Shown: positions 1-11,700 of the stretch, in pieces
Layout of the letters: every line of letters starts with the position of its first letter
How positions within the stretch are numbered: position 1 is the first letter of the stretch
Assembly (NCBI GenBank): GCA_038025085.1
Contig: CM076144.1
Location: 36,800,501 to 36,864,500 of the forward strand
DNA length: 64,000 nucleotides
DNA from: Tetragonia tetragonoides
Taxonomy: Eukaryota > Streptophyta > Magnoliopsida > Caryophyllales > Aizoaceae
Reading direction: 5' to 3'
The notes under the pieces: generated by a model
What the model saw: only the letters and a program-made list of their open reading frames with translations
What the model was told of the DNA's origin: nothing
Database searches by the model: none
Program-made: the position numbers and the translations under genes

Positions 1-661
1 TGGGTTATTGGTTTAGTAATTATCAGACAGCATGGCCACACATGGTTGCAGTTATTCTAAAGCAATCAAGCATCAACCTTACATCTTCTAGTGTTTCAAT
101 TTTATTAACCTAATGTTTTGGTGGAAAGAAATGCTAACAGACATAACAACTTCCCAGATAGAACAAAACTTCTACCAGATTTTCTGGTTCCTGTTAGCTA
201 TTTGCATGAATTTTCTTCTCATATTTCAAAATATCTTATTGAAACAAACAACTTAGAAGTCCCGTGGTCAGTCTGGGTGAGGTAGTAGCTAATGTCTCCC
301 ACAAAAAAATCAGATGATATGAACTAGGAGACCTATATTGGGGATCAGCATACATCATACATTCATACCTGTAATCAACATTTCCTGAAATTTGTGAACA
401 TAATCCAGATAAACTTACGGGTCTATAGATCACATTAAAAGTTATGTGTACGAGGCTCATGTACATGCATAATTTCTAGCTAGGGCAAAGTAATGCATGA
501 TAGACTTTATATTTGAAACATGGCAAAAAAACAAAACTAAATGAAACTGATTATGGCAACAAATTGCATGTGAATACAAGTAGCTCATAATCATATGTCC
601 GTCCATCTTATTCAACAGCCGAAAGAGAAAGCCTTGGAGACAACATAGGGTTTAGCTATAC
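1..661 (-). other. intron of the ARID gene, no exon identified
   Basis: This stretch lies downstream of the ARID exon on the minus strand and starts with a good splice donor (CAG then GTATAG, exon end at 662). I find no convincing further exon. A 16-nt candidate between an AG and a GT near 375-395 is too short to trust. The next real exons probably lie beyond base 1. Confidence 0.5.
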
Positions 662-1597
662 CTGATAGAGATCGTCATTTGAATCAGCATATCTTCTTTG
701 CAACCTTGCTTCCCGTAACAATAGAGCTACTGACCAAAAATCGTTGCCCGCATTTTCCTTCGACGTAGAGCACCCTGGCATTCTTCCAATGGATGGATGG
801 CAAGGGTTCTTTGCAACTTTGATAATCCAATTCATCATTTCTTCAAGAAAATCACGTTTCCTCTTGCGAGAAGTACTGTCTTTGTTAATAGCAGAATGAT
901 ATTCTATTTCAACAAAGTCCTTACTGTCACATAATTTATCGTCATCATCAAGAGCAGATATAGCCACACCATTCTGCCCTTCATTACTCTTGTCACTTTT
1001 TGGCAAATGCAAAGTCTCCTTCACGGCCACATTAATATGCTTGCAAATTTCATCATATCCAATTTCCTCGTCCTTCACTACCAGTTCCTTCCCATCTATT
1101 GAGAAATTCCTAAACCCTTTCTCTAACTCTAGTGACAACAAAGCAAAACTCCCTCCACATTCATAATTTCCATTTTCTCTTGTGATTCTATTCAACCATT
1201 GATCCAATTCATCCAAATACTTGTAATAGATCAACTTAATTGGTGAACCCATATTATAATCAAACCTAAACTTTTCAGCAATCAAACCCCACAAATTATC
1301 CTTCGAAACCTCACCGTACCCGCCCCTATCTCTCACTAAACAGAACAGCTTAAACAAATCCACTGGTCGACCATCTCCCAACAGTGGTGGGATTGGCCTC
1401 ATCTGATTCTTGGCACGCACACCCCTCAACAAAACCATAAGGACTTGATCAAACAAGGAACGTAGCTTGTCATCACACTTATCCCATTTCACATCATCAT
1501 CACTGTCTGGAAAATAATTATCACCAAGTTCATTGCTCTCATTATTTTCAGTGCAATTCACCTCAGACCCATCTTTTAAATTCGACCATTCTGCCAT
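662..1597 (-). CDS. ARID-domain DNA-binding protein, first coding exon (partial gene)
   Basis: The 312-codon exon starts at the ATG at 1597 and ends in phase 0 at a GT donor after residue Gln312. Residues about 41-138 form an ARID/BRIGHT DNA-binding domain: helix around CDDKLRSLFDQVLMVLLRGV, then RPIPPLLGDGRPVDLFKLF, RGGYGEVSKDNLW and YYKYLDELDQWL. A basic nuclear localisation signal, SRKRKRD, lies at about 243-249. It is followed by a segment (LEEMMNWIIKVAKNPCHP) shared with plant ARID1/ARID2-type proteins. Those proteins also carry a C-terminal ELM2 domain, so the missing exons probably encode that. Expected role: nuclear, AT-rich DNA binding in chromatin or transcriptional regulation. The exon has no lesions and looks like a normal host gene. 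The gene is cut by the window edge. The family call is firm, the exact orthologue is not. Confidence 0.88.
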
Positions 1598-2105
1598 GAC
1601 TGCCCCTCTCTAATCAATGAACTTAACAACAAATGCTAAATGGAACAAACCAGTACAGAGCAAAAAGACTTGACTTTTAAGGCACCAACAACTTCCTTAA
1701 GTTTCAAGGACTGATAATAGAACAGACCCACATTGCATATAGCTAAATAAATTCAATGGATACCAATAAAATCAGGTCTTTTGAAGTCAATACCTTGATC
1801 TTATGGAACATGCAAACGATACCTCTGTCTTTGCTCTGAGTTTGTGCAGAATTTCACCTGAGCTTCAAAGGGGTTAGAGAAGACAAAGGTAGTATTTTGA
1901 GCAGCTAAAATAAAATTTTAATGGTCTGGGAAATTATTCAATTACATATGAATAGATCCCAGCAGATTTGCGAAATAAAATTTAAAAAAAAAAAAAAAGA
2001 AGAATAAAAGGAAACAAATTGGCCGGCTTTGGAATGGAATTTGGGAAATGGGAAATGTACAGTATAGACGGGAGTGATGGAGGATTTATTAATTTAATAG
2101 AAATA
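1598..2105 (-). promoter_or_regulatory. 5' UTR, UTR intron and promoter zone of the ARID gene
   Basis: Reading leftward on the minus strand, a leader exon appears to end at 1794 (AAG then GTATTG). An acceptor (GATTAG) lies at about 1609, only a dozen bases before the ATG, so a UTR intron of about 185 bp is likely. Further upstream the sequence is AT-rich, with a TATA-like TTAATAAAT near 2085-2100. The exon boundaries are inferred from splice consensus only. Confidence 0.4.
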
Positions 2106-2946
2106 AATAAATCAATGTGAATAGCTGGAATCTGTAAGTGGGGAAATTATTTTTGAGGAACAAAATGTAAAAGGAACTACTATTTAAAATGGGTGCATTT
2201 TGGGTCATCAATGTGGTGCGATTTTGGAGTCCAAAGAGTTTGTTGGAGACCTTGCCAATGTGCTTGGAAGAAAACCCTAGAAAAAAAATCTTGAAACTGG
2301 TATAGCTTTTGCCTTTTGGTGGACAATGAAGGATGGTGTATATGATAATTTAAAGTCATATAAGTAGCAATGGTGTCCCTAAAAATATAATAGGAAATGT
2401 TGTTAGGGTCGATAATCGTCAAACCAAGCACTAATCAAAACAAAATTAGAGTCATCACGTATGAAATTTATATTTAAAAAGAAAATTCGAGAAAATATTA
2501 AGGAGAAGAAATATTGTCGTACCCGTTTTTTTTTCTCCATCTCATGTATACAGCCTGATAGAATAATCTTGGTTTATAGAGGAAATCTCAAAATTAAGAA
2601 AACCCAATAATTACGATTCAATAGCAGAGAACTGAGAATATATCGAAAACATTCATTTACCCTAATCAATGTAACTTTATAAACCAACTCCACTAATAAT
2701 GGTTGAACCTCCACTTCTTTGGTCCAAGCCCATCTATGCAATTTGCACAAAAGCAAGAAAGAACCACACAAAATAGAGCACTCAGTATGGAGTAGATATA
2801 TTCTTTTTCTTTCCTCATCCCAAACCCTAGTCTATGACTTCCCGTTCCATCTCTTCAAATTTAATTAAATAGCACTGGCTTTTTCTTTTTTCTTTTTTTT
2901 TTTTTTTCTTCTGATGGTAAGTCCTAGTTTTTTTGAGTAGCATATC

Positions 2947-3063
2947 TTGTGTGGACTTAGTCCACCGTGGACCAAGAACATTAGTAAAAATATTCAGAGA
3001 CGTGGAAGGTATATTTTTAAAAAATTTAGACCATTGGTCCGTCATGGACTAAGTCCACACAAG
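2947..3063. repeat. short fold-back element
   Basis: About 117 bp with inverted ends. The left end starts CTTGTGTGGACTTAGTCCAC and the right end reads GGACTAAGTCCACACAAG, its near-perfect reverse complement. Each arm also contains the small palindrome GTGGACTTAGTCCAC. I found no clear target duplication. It is a MITE-like fold-back sequence, too small to code. Confidence 0.6.
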
Positions 3064-4358
3064 TTTTGTATTTTCTGAGTTATTCTCATTAGTAATGATC
3101 AATTATTCTCATCTTTTTCTTTGAGAGAATTTTGTCTTTGTGTGTGAGAATTATGAGATCTCTTAGTTTAGAGTTTTTTTAGTAGATTGGGTCCCTGACT
3201 ATTGTTTGTATGGTTATGCTATGAATGTTAGATCTTCGTGTACGAGAATCAGATGCGTCGAAAAACAATGCAAGATCAATAGAAATGTTGCGTTACGAGA
3301 TAAAGATTTAATGGGGGTGAATAGAATCATTAGATCTTATATTTTTGTATTCGTTTGATGTTGATAATTTTGATAGATGTTGTGTGGGTTTTAATTAATT
3401 AACTCCTCATTCCGTCAAAAAAAAAAAAATACAAATATGTTTCGTCTTTTGTTCAGTTAAAAAGGAAGGCATGAAATCAATTCCAAGGGCAATACGAATG
3501 CTACACAGGCTCACACCAACATTGTAGTATTTGTGGTAGCTGTCTGCTGGGATTTTTCTTCGGTACAGGTATAGTGACTACCATTTTTTTGTAGCCACCA
3601 CAATATTTTAATTGTGATCATTGATTAGCTACCATTAAATCTGGACCCTTTATTAGTTTGACCCCAGAAATAGTAATTTTAATTGTTTTATAAATGTAAA
3701 AATAATCAATTAAAAACTGTAGGTATTAATTAAGAAGGGTTTGTTTGGAAGTAATAGAATGGGAAAATCGGATAGAGTTCTTATGTTGGAGACCGAACAT
3801 TTTGCCGGGCGCTGGGAAGATGATCGAAATTGAGGTATAACAACATTCAAATAATAAATAAAAAAAAAAGAAAAGAAAATGAGGTATAACAAGTAAATAA
3901 GGAAGAGGATGCAAGGCAGCCAACTGGGTGGCCGTCGGTTGGTGTAAGGTGGCCAACCGGGCTGTCATGGTTAACTTGGAGCAAGCACTTCGTCTTTCTT
4001 CAATTCATTTGGTGCTGGTGAGTATGACTGGGATTGGCGAAAGGTAGGAGATATCTGATTCCGACTTACGGTGATGATCGGAAATCTTTCTAAGGCATTG
4101 CAGATGTGTTACAGTTACAGTTACAATTACAGTTAAGTTGCAAAAATTTGGTTCCTTGCGTTTCAAACTTGCTTCACATTCTTTTCAATATCTTTTTGGT
4201 AATCCTCTACTTTCAACATGTTGTGTTTTTTAATTAATCATTTCACTAAAAACATTTTTTTTATAAGGAAAACTTTAGATAGTTAAACTTAAAGTGTTTT
4301 TCCTCTCAACCATATTCCTAGTAATATGGATACGATTGGAAGATATCCTTGGATGGAG

Positions 4359-4993
4359 ATAGGTTGCATGGGTACGGATACTGATACGGATACGGGATAC
4401 TGCAAATCCAAATTTTCGAGGATACGGTACGGCAAAAATATAATGAAATATATAATATAACCATTTAAATAAAAAAAATTAAAGTATAATACAATTTATG
4501 TCCTTCTCTATCATTGTTAACATCTATATATCATTCTCCATTAAGAATACGAAATGAGAGATGGAAAACGTGTGACTAAGTCGATGGCTAAGTTGTTGAT
4601 ATGGATGTGTGGAAAATATAGAGAGTTACCGACTAGTTGCTCCAGTGGGTGGTAGCCTTCAGATCAGACAAGATAAATGTATCATGAGAGAGAAATGTCA
4701 CTTCTTTTGGGGTGTATAGAGATGTATTTCAATAAATACGTAATACTTGTTGCAAAAGAATATAATTAATTGAACTGTTTGCTAATTTGGAGTATCCTTA
4801 AAGTATCCACCAGGTATCCTAGGAATATCCGTAACGTGTTTGGTCAAAAACTAATAGGAAAAAATAGGTCACTTCTCCGATACGTATCGGGTGCATATCC
4901 CCAAATATCGGGCATGTATCCTAGAAGTATTGGTATTCGAAATGTATCAAATACGAGATACTGCTGTTGGGTCAGGTATCGATGCAACCTAGG
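4359..4993. repeat. terminal-inverted-repeat element built of degenerate GGATACG repeats
   Basis: The left end (TAGGTTGCATGGGTACGG) is mirrored at the right end (GTATCGATGCAACCTA). Subterminal sequence repeats motifs such as GATACGGATACGG on one side and the complement GTATCC on the other. No coding capacity is visible and no target duplication was found. It is probably a non-autonomous DNA transposon, superfamily undetermined. Confidence 0.45.
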
Positions 4994-6789
4994 GGTGGAG
5001 ACGCTCCTCACGTCACCATTTCCTTACCATTATATAAAATAAAATAAAAAGTATTCCTAGTAATTCGGAAAGCACACATTGAACTATTGAAGGTTATGTT
5101 CTTTTCTCCTTCTCTGTTTAGTTTTCGATTTAGTTCAGATTAGATTAGCTCAGCTCACTTTGGTTCAACTTTGTGACATACTTTTTTCCCTCAAATATTT
5201 ATATTTCTTCAGTTCAATTCACTAAAAAGTTGAGTTAAGTTCAATTCAATTCAGTGACTTTTAGTTACAAATAACACACCCTAAATTATCACACACCATT
5301 TTGACCTTTTTCCCCCAACCATTGATATTTTACCAATGACGATTGACAATTAGTCACAACCAAGTGGCAAAGTAATCGTAACCAAATATAGAATTTGAAT
5401 ATGTATACACTTCTCCAACCTCATCTATTGAAGGTAAAATCTTCCTTAAACTTGTTAAAACAAATAAATTAATTAATTAAGGAACATGTGTTATCGGGTA
5501 ATCTAAGTCATGACTAATTTTCAATTGGATGTGGAATAATTTCGTATAATATTTAAATATTATTATAAGAATACGGATTTAATACTATAATAAAAAAATA
5601 TACATATTTAAAATCTTTTAAACAATTAACTTGTGTTTCAATGTTCTTATGTGTTGTTGCGTACCACCTACTCAATCATCACCATTGAAAAATCCTTCTC
5701 AAGCTAAGTGAATTGTTTTACTTTCATCTTCACTTGTGTTTTTTTTTTTTTTTTTTTTTTGTTTTTGTTTTTCCTTTCTTTACTTTCTTTGCTAGATAAT
5801 TAATTATTTATTTTTATCAAGTTAAAAAATTGTGTTTAACAAGTAATGTATATAGAAAATATGAAGGAAGATAATCACATCTATGAACAAGTATAAATCT
5901 GTCACGTATCACTTATCAAAAATGGTTAGACTTGATGAAATATATAGTCACAACTAAATAAATTATTATTGATGAACAAATATGATTACATTCAACCACA
6001 CTAATATCTCGTAACAAATTAACTATAATCGATATGATTTAATAGATACATATTATTTTTGAACCGAATCATGTGAGTCAACAAATTAGATAGATTGTGT
6101 GAACTCATCCTAAACTTTAGACATGACAAATTTAAAATTTAGTTATGTATATTATATGTGATCATGAAGAGATCATTTACCTATGAATAATATTTTTTTT
6201 GGTTTAACTAAATAAATAAAATTGGACGGAAACATTAAATGATCGAAGTGGCGGAACTTCTTCTTCTTCTTCCTTTTTTTTTTTTTTTGTAATTGATCAT
6301 TACCAAATTTTCTATTATTTATAACCAAATATGTGACATTTTAATGATAATTTTCAATGTGAATATAGGTAGAAATATTTTATTTATAATTTAAATAATT
6401 ATTGTATATGTATTCACTGATTGAACATAGTTCATCAATGCATGCACACAAATCTTATCCTTTCGATCCTTTAGTTACAACAAATATAATATTTAGTTAG
6501 ACGAAAAAGTTATCATTTAATTGAAAGCCATATGATATCTACAACAAATGCTTTGTCATACTGTATATGCAACACTTTGGGTGTGTTTCATTGAACTAAA
6601 CTGAACTGAATTGAAATGGATTGAACTAAATTGAACTGAACTGAATTGAAATGAATTGAACTAAATTGAATTGAACTAAATAGCACTGTGAGAGAAAATA
6701 TAGATCATTGAATTGAACTAAACTGAATTCTACTTAACTTAATTGAACTAAATCAATTATTGAGTAAGTGGAAAAGAATACACATGTAC

Positions 6790-7216
6790 AGTGTGTTTGG
6801 GAACTTGATGTTAATGAGCAAAAGGAAGCAAAACTATGAAAAACTATACAAATCTTAAAATTTGTCTTGTTTGGTTATTAGAAAGGAAAATAGTGAAAAT
6901 TTAAAAGTATGAAAATCGGTGAAAATCTCATAGTTATAGTTTGCCCAATTAGATTTTTATAGTTTTCCTGTCAAAATCGATGGAAAATCTATGAAAATCC
7001 GAGGAAATTTAAAAAGAAAGCCTTTATTTTACAATAGCTTTTCTACAATAACAAACCAAACAAATGAAAACTATGTAAATCTCTTACATTTCTACAATCT
7101 TTATAACCCAAACAAATAAAAATGATAAGATTTCTACAGTTTTACTTTTACTTAGATTTTCACAGTTTTACTTTTCTTTAGTTTTCCTTACTAACAAAGT
7201 ACCCAAACATAGTGGT
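6790..7216. repeat. hAT-like MITE candidate
   Basis: The ends are imperfect inverted repeats: left GTGTGTTTGGGAACTTGATG, right complement of TATGTTTGGGTACTTTGTTA. The interior is rich in GAAAATC/GATTTTC inverted motifs, with terminal TGTTTGG as in many plant hAT-derived MITEs. No exact 8-bp target duplication was recognised. Confidence 0.4.
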
Positions 7217-8713
7217 AAAGTTTCGAAGTCACCATGTATTTTAATTATAAAAAAAAGAAAAAAAACAAATCACCATGGATTGTGCAAATGAATCAAAAGA
7301 ATCAACGGACTAACGAATTGCCATTATAATTACGATGTGATTCTGGTAAAACAATTAAAAGGAAAAGCAAAAGAACAAAATCAAGGTTGGGCAGCCAATC
7401 TCCCTTCGTCTCCCACAGCAGCTGTGCTTAACATGAAATCGCCGCCGATGCCCAATGGCCGAACTTTTTTCTTATCTGGTGTTGGAAGCCAATCAGCCAC
7501 GATGTCCCTAAACTTTTGCACTTAATTCCCCGTAAACAACTACTGAATCGCACCGATCAGTCGATCACCAACAATTAGTTTCCGGTGATTCCAGCTAGCC
7601 GCCTTTCCCCTCAATCACTCACCCCAAACAAGCCCCTTCCTAATCTAATTATTATACTTGTTGGATAATTAATTTTATAAACTAAAAATATGAAAAAGCT
7701 TCTAATGAGGTCAAAGTAGTGAAAGGTTCAGAATTCATCCTAGCAAATCAACGGTTCCAACTCTATAATATTATGGTGGCTACAAATCATACAAATTGTA
7801 CCCTTTGCATATGTATGCCAAACAATATTGTTAATATTAAGATAAGTCACACTGCCAATTTTCGGACAGAAACAAAAAAAATAAAAATAAATAATAATAA
7901 TAAAAATAAAAATTGCAATTCATACTGGCCTACTGGGTGTACTATACCTTGGCCAGATACACATCTGTGTATGTTGTACATATACCAAATACAATCACCC
8001 TTTGTACATAGTACATTCTAAACACATAATCCTCTGAAGAGACATTTATGATTCTACCCAAAAACAAAAGACATTTATGAAGAGAAACAACCGTACATTC
8101 ACATGAAGTAATTGATCCACACATGAAAAAAAAAAAATTGGAAAAGCCTAAGGGGTCGAAATATATGCGCGAAAAGAAGGGAAAGTAAAAAATAAAAACG
8201 AAACTAAAGACACTAACCAGGGATCAAAAGGACCTATACATGTGTGTCTCTTTGTCTTTCTATGTGTGTATAATAGTGGTCAAGCCCTACGGAGCACATT
8301 ACAATGAACCAGCTCATCCCATTTAATCAGAGACTATACCTGGTAGCATGCAATACAATGCAAAAGTTAACAAGGAATTCAACAGAATGACAGCATCAGG
8401 ATCCATTGCATTGTGTTGCATGCCACTGAACATAGCTTACCAAGCCTACTATCATATCATAGCCCCTGAACAAAGTAGATCTAAGCACCAAGGATAGACA
8501 TGTCAAATATATACCACGGAAATAATACTCCAACAACACCCCTTAAGCCTTTTTCTTGTCCCTGGTTTCTTTCTTTCAGGATCTACTGGTTTAAGATCCA
8601 ATTATAGGTCTCGTGCCAGGCAGCAGGTAACTCGTAACAGAAAACAGGAGAATCTAGTCTATCATGGTCATCAAGTGCAGCACACAAAGTAAAATGCCTA
8701 AGCTTAAAAGAGG

Positions 8714-11700
8714 CTAATCGTTGAGGATGTCATCAATCACCACTTCCTGCAAGACAAGGTAGAGAAGCATAAGTCTGTCGCTAATCAGACTAATCTGTTA
8801 ACCATCTCAATTGTAACAAATATGAAGATACTAATACCCACCTTGTCACACACAGGACAGCTCTCGCTCCTTTCCATCCACTCAAGAATGCAGCAAAGAT
8901 GAAAATGATGCTCACATTTAGTAAGCATCTTTGGATTCTCCTCCGTATACTCTGCATACAATACCAGCAACAGGCATAAATCATGATTTCTATGTTAAGC
9001 CTGGTATAATGTATCAGATCACCTGCAGCAGGAATGAACATAGAACACAAACCATTGAAGGCGGAAACCATCCGAATGGCTGAAACACCGGCAATAGGGA
9101 GCTATGATAATAGAATAAAGGATGAGCTTTCATATAATCATTACCTTCAAGACATATTGGGCAATCTTCCTCGTCTATAATCGTAAGAACTGCTTCACTA
9201 GGCTTTTTGAGATCATCTTCAAGATCCTTTGATGGCGTCAGTTCCAAAAGGGATTTTGTTTTGCAGTCTTTTTCTTTCAGATCTTTCTCCAAATTTTCTA
9301 GGGAAACACCAGGGCTCAGTCCCTCAGCAGAACCTGCATCTGTTGCCTCAGCTGCTGCGCCACTCTTGGTGCCACAATTTTCTACATTTCCAGTTGGAGG
9401 AGGTGGTGTTTGATCATGTCTTAAATCAACGTCATAAGGAATAGGTGCAGGTGGTGGAGTGTACATGTCTGGAATTGAAGTATCCAGATTGGTATCAACC
9501 AGAAGTCCTGCCGACAGTCCAGCGGGTCCGCCATGGTCTGCCGACAAGGGCTGACGCTCCTCTGATGTTCTAGGGCACTGCAGAAAGTCCAAATTATTGA
9601 CAGACTCCAAATCATTAGTGATATTCTATACTGTATTTCCTTTTTTCCGCAACAGCAGAATTCACAATCTATATAGACTGGGGAGCAAGAATTACATTTG
9701 AAGGGGCAAGGGGACCATTATAGTCTTGTTCCAGGGGAAGGAGAAGGACCAATTTATCGAATTAATTGTATTACTCATTGACAAAAAAAATAAAAAATAA
9801 AAAATAAAAAAATAAAATTAAGTCATTGAATACTTGTTCTGTAGCATGCAACATGCAGAACTGATAGGCAAACAGAAAAGTTGTGATAAGTATTTGAAAG
9901 AGCAAGCTTTGACCAAGAACAGATCTGATGACAGAAGTGTTGAGGACATTTATCAAGATGCATTTATGATTTATTTCTAGTAATACTTTTCTTATTACTC
10001 TCAGCTTTGATACTAGGTTTATGTTAATTTTCCTCGCGTACTCATTTTTATCATTTTTAGGGCCCCGATTGAGAAATAGCAGTTGCATTGAGAAGGACGC
10101 TTTTAGAGGCGAAAAGCCCTAGGGAGACCAATCATTTCCTTGACAAATGTGCATATCCACAAACTTCTAGATGCTTTACTTAGGCAATGCTTTCTCGAAC
10201 ATTCTTATTCTTGATGCCTGAGACCGTGATTTATAGTTCTCTATCGAATATCCGTCAAATGGATTCTACTGGAGCAAGATAGTATAGAAATCACAAGGGA
10301 ACTCGTTTTCCTACTATCGCCTTGGTTCCTGGTCCTGGTCTGTGTACAAAGCGGTTCAAAAAGGGGGGGCTAGACCCTTTGGTATGTCTTCTACTTTCTA
10401 CTTGTGCTATATTCTCTTACCATTTACTTTTTTTTTTCAACATGGGTGTTTAAGCTTTGCTTGGCTAATCCCATGGGCCTCGAAGTTAACGACCAAGAAT
10501 ATAAAGCTTCACCCTGAAGTCCCCCTGCTATGAAGTCTTCATCATTTTTTTCTTTTTCTGTGTTACTTATTTTCCTACTACTACTGCTACTAATTACCAC
10601 ATCTCCTATCTACTATCAGAATCTTCTATTGTCTTCAGGAACGGCCTCTTGTTCAATCCTTGTCAAGGGTGAAGGTTTATATTTTTTGACCTCCCAAACC
10701 TCGCCAGCCACGGGACTCGCGCTGGATAGTGGTGGTGATGAGTGATGACGGTGCTTCTGTTAACCAAGTTAATAACGCCTTGTGTGAGAGGCATAGTTTT
10801 CACCCCACTTGGTACTTGTTTTGTATATAAATGCTCTTCAATTGGAAGAATATCCTTTTTCACCATTCTCCAAACAAAACCCAATAGGGGGAATAAGCGA
10901 GGAGGAAAAGAATAGACTACAAAAAAGGAGCAAGTATTAGCTAATTAACACCTCAAAAAAAAAAAAAAAAAAGGGTATTAGATAATGAACAAACATGTTG
11001 GGAAGCTAAATGGCCAAGCATAGCAGTTCTTCTTCAAGAGCAACAGAAGGTTGTTATGCATCAGACCATCCACATGCTTAAGGTGATAACAGTACTGATT
11101 AGCTATGAGGTCAATGGCCGCAGCAGAATACATCAGGAACAATTGAACCAACTTTTTCGGGGCTCAAGTAACAAACCTTACCCCCTCCCCCCAGGATAGT
11201 TGTCATACTTTGGTGGATCCTACCACTCTATTTGTTTTTCAAAAGCAACTTAATGTCTACCAAAGGAAAAGAGAGGGGGGGGGGGGGGGGACGCCTTAAA
11301 GAGCCCAGCTCCAACACTCCCACAGGCTATCAGCAGTTTACAACTAATCTGGTCAGAAAAGCAAAGGAAGGCTAAACAGAACAAGATTGTCTACAACCAG
11401 TGACCAATCATACACATAAGAGTCTTCAGCTCTTAACTACCAGTTCCCCAACCCGCTTTGTCAATCTGTCTTTCCATATTTCCAGGTTAGGCCGGCAATT
11501 GTGCAACTGCCATTGACATTTCACTTCATTGGATCTCAAGGTCACATCCTCTATCCTAAAATAACATACTCTACCAGAATATAGCCCATGGGACCCAATC
11601 ATGGTTTATTGTCTTACTATATATTTTAGGTGACTTTATTAGACTTGCATTCAATCCCTCTGCCTCTTTCTGCAACAATATTCATTTGTACTTACCTCCT

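Larger units (their letters stand above)
2106..8130. other. AT-rich intergenic region with small repeats, no gene seen
   Basis: I see no open frame with recognisable protein similarity. The region contains poly(T)/poly(A) tracts, short inverted-repeat elements (entered separately) and diverged GAACTGAATT-type reiterations at 5120-5280 and 6580-6760. The open frames here lack domain content. Confidence 0.6.

Noticed and set aside
236..466. 76-codon minus-strand frame as the next ARID exon
   Set aside because: It has no ELM2 or other ARID-family similarity, and its frame does not connect convincingly to the donor at 662.
6572..6780. GAACTGAATT-type reiteration as a regulatory array
   Set aside because: It is a degenerate low-complexity stretch with a partial reverse counterpart at 5120-5280, best seen as diverged MITE sequence.
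9207..9444. Plus-strand open frames opposite the RHB1A-like exon
   Set aside because: They are shadows of a firmly supported minus-strand exon with splice sites and a RING-H2 continuation.
10342..10745. Plus-strand open frames within the RHB1A intron
   Set aside because: Hydrophobic T-rich translations without conserved domain, splice context or start context.
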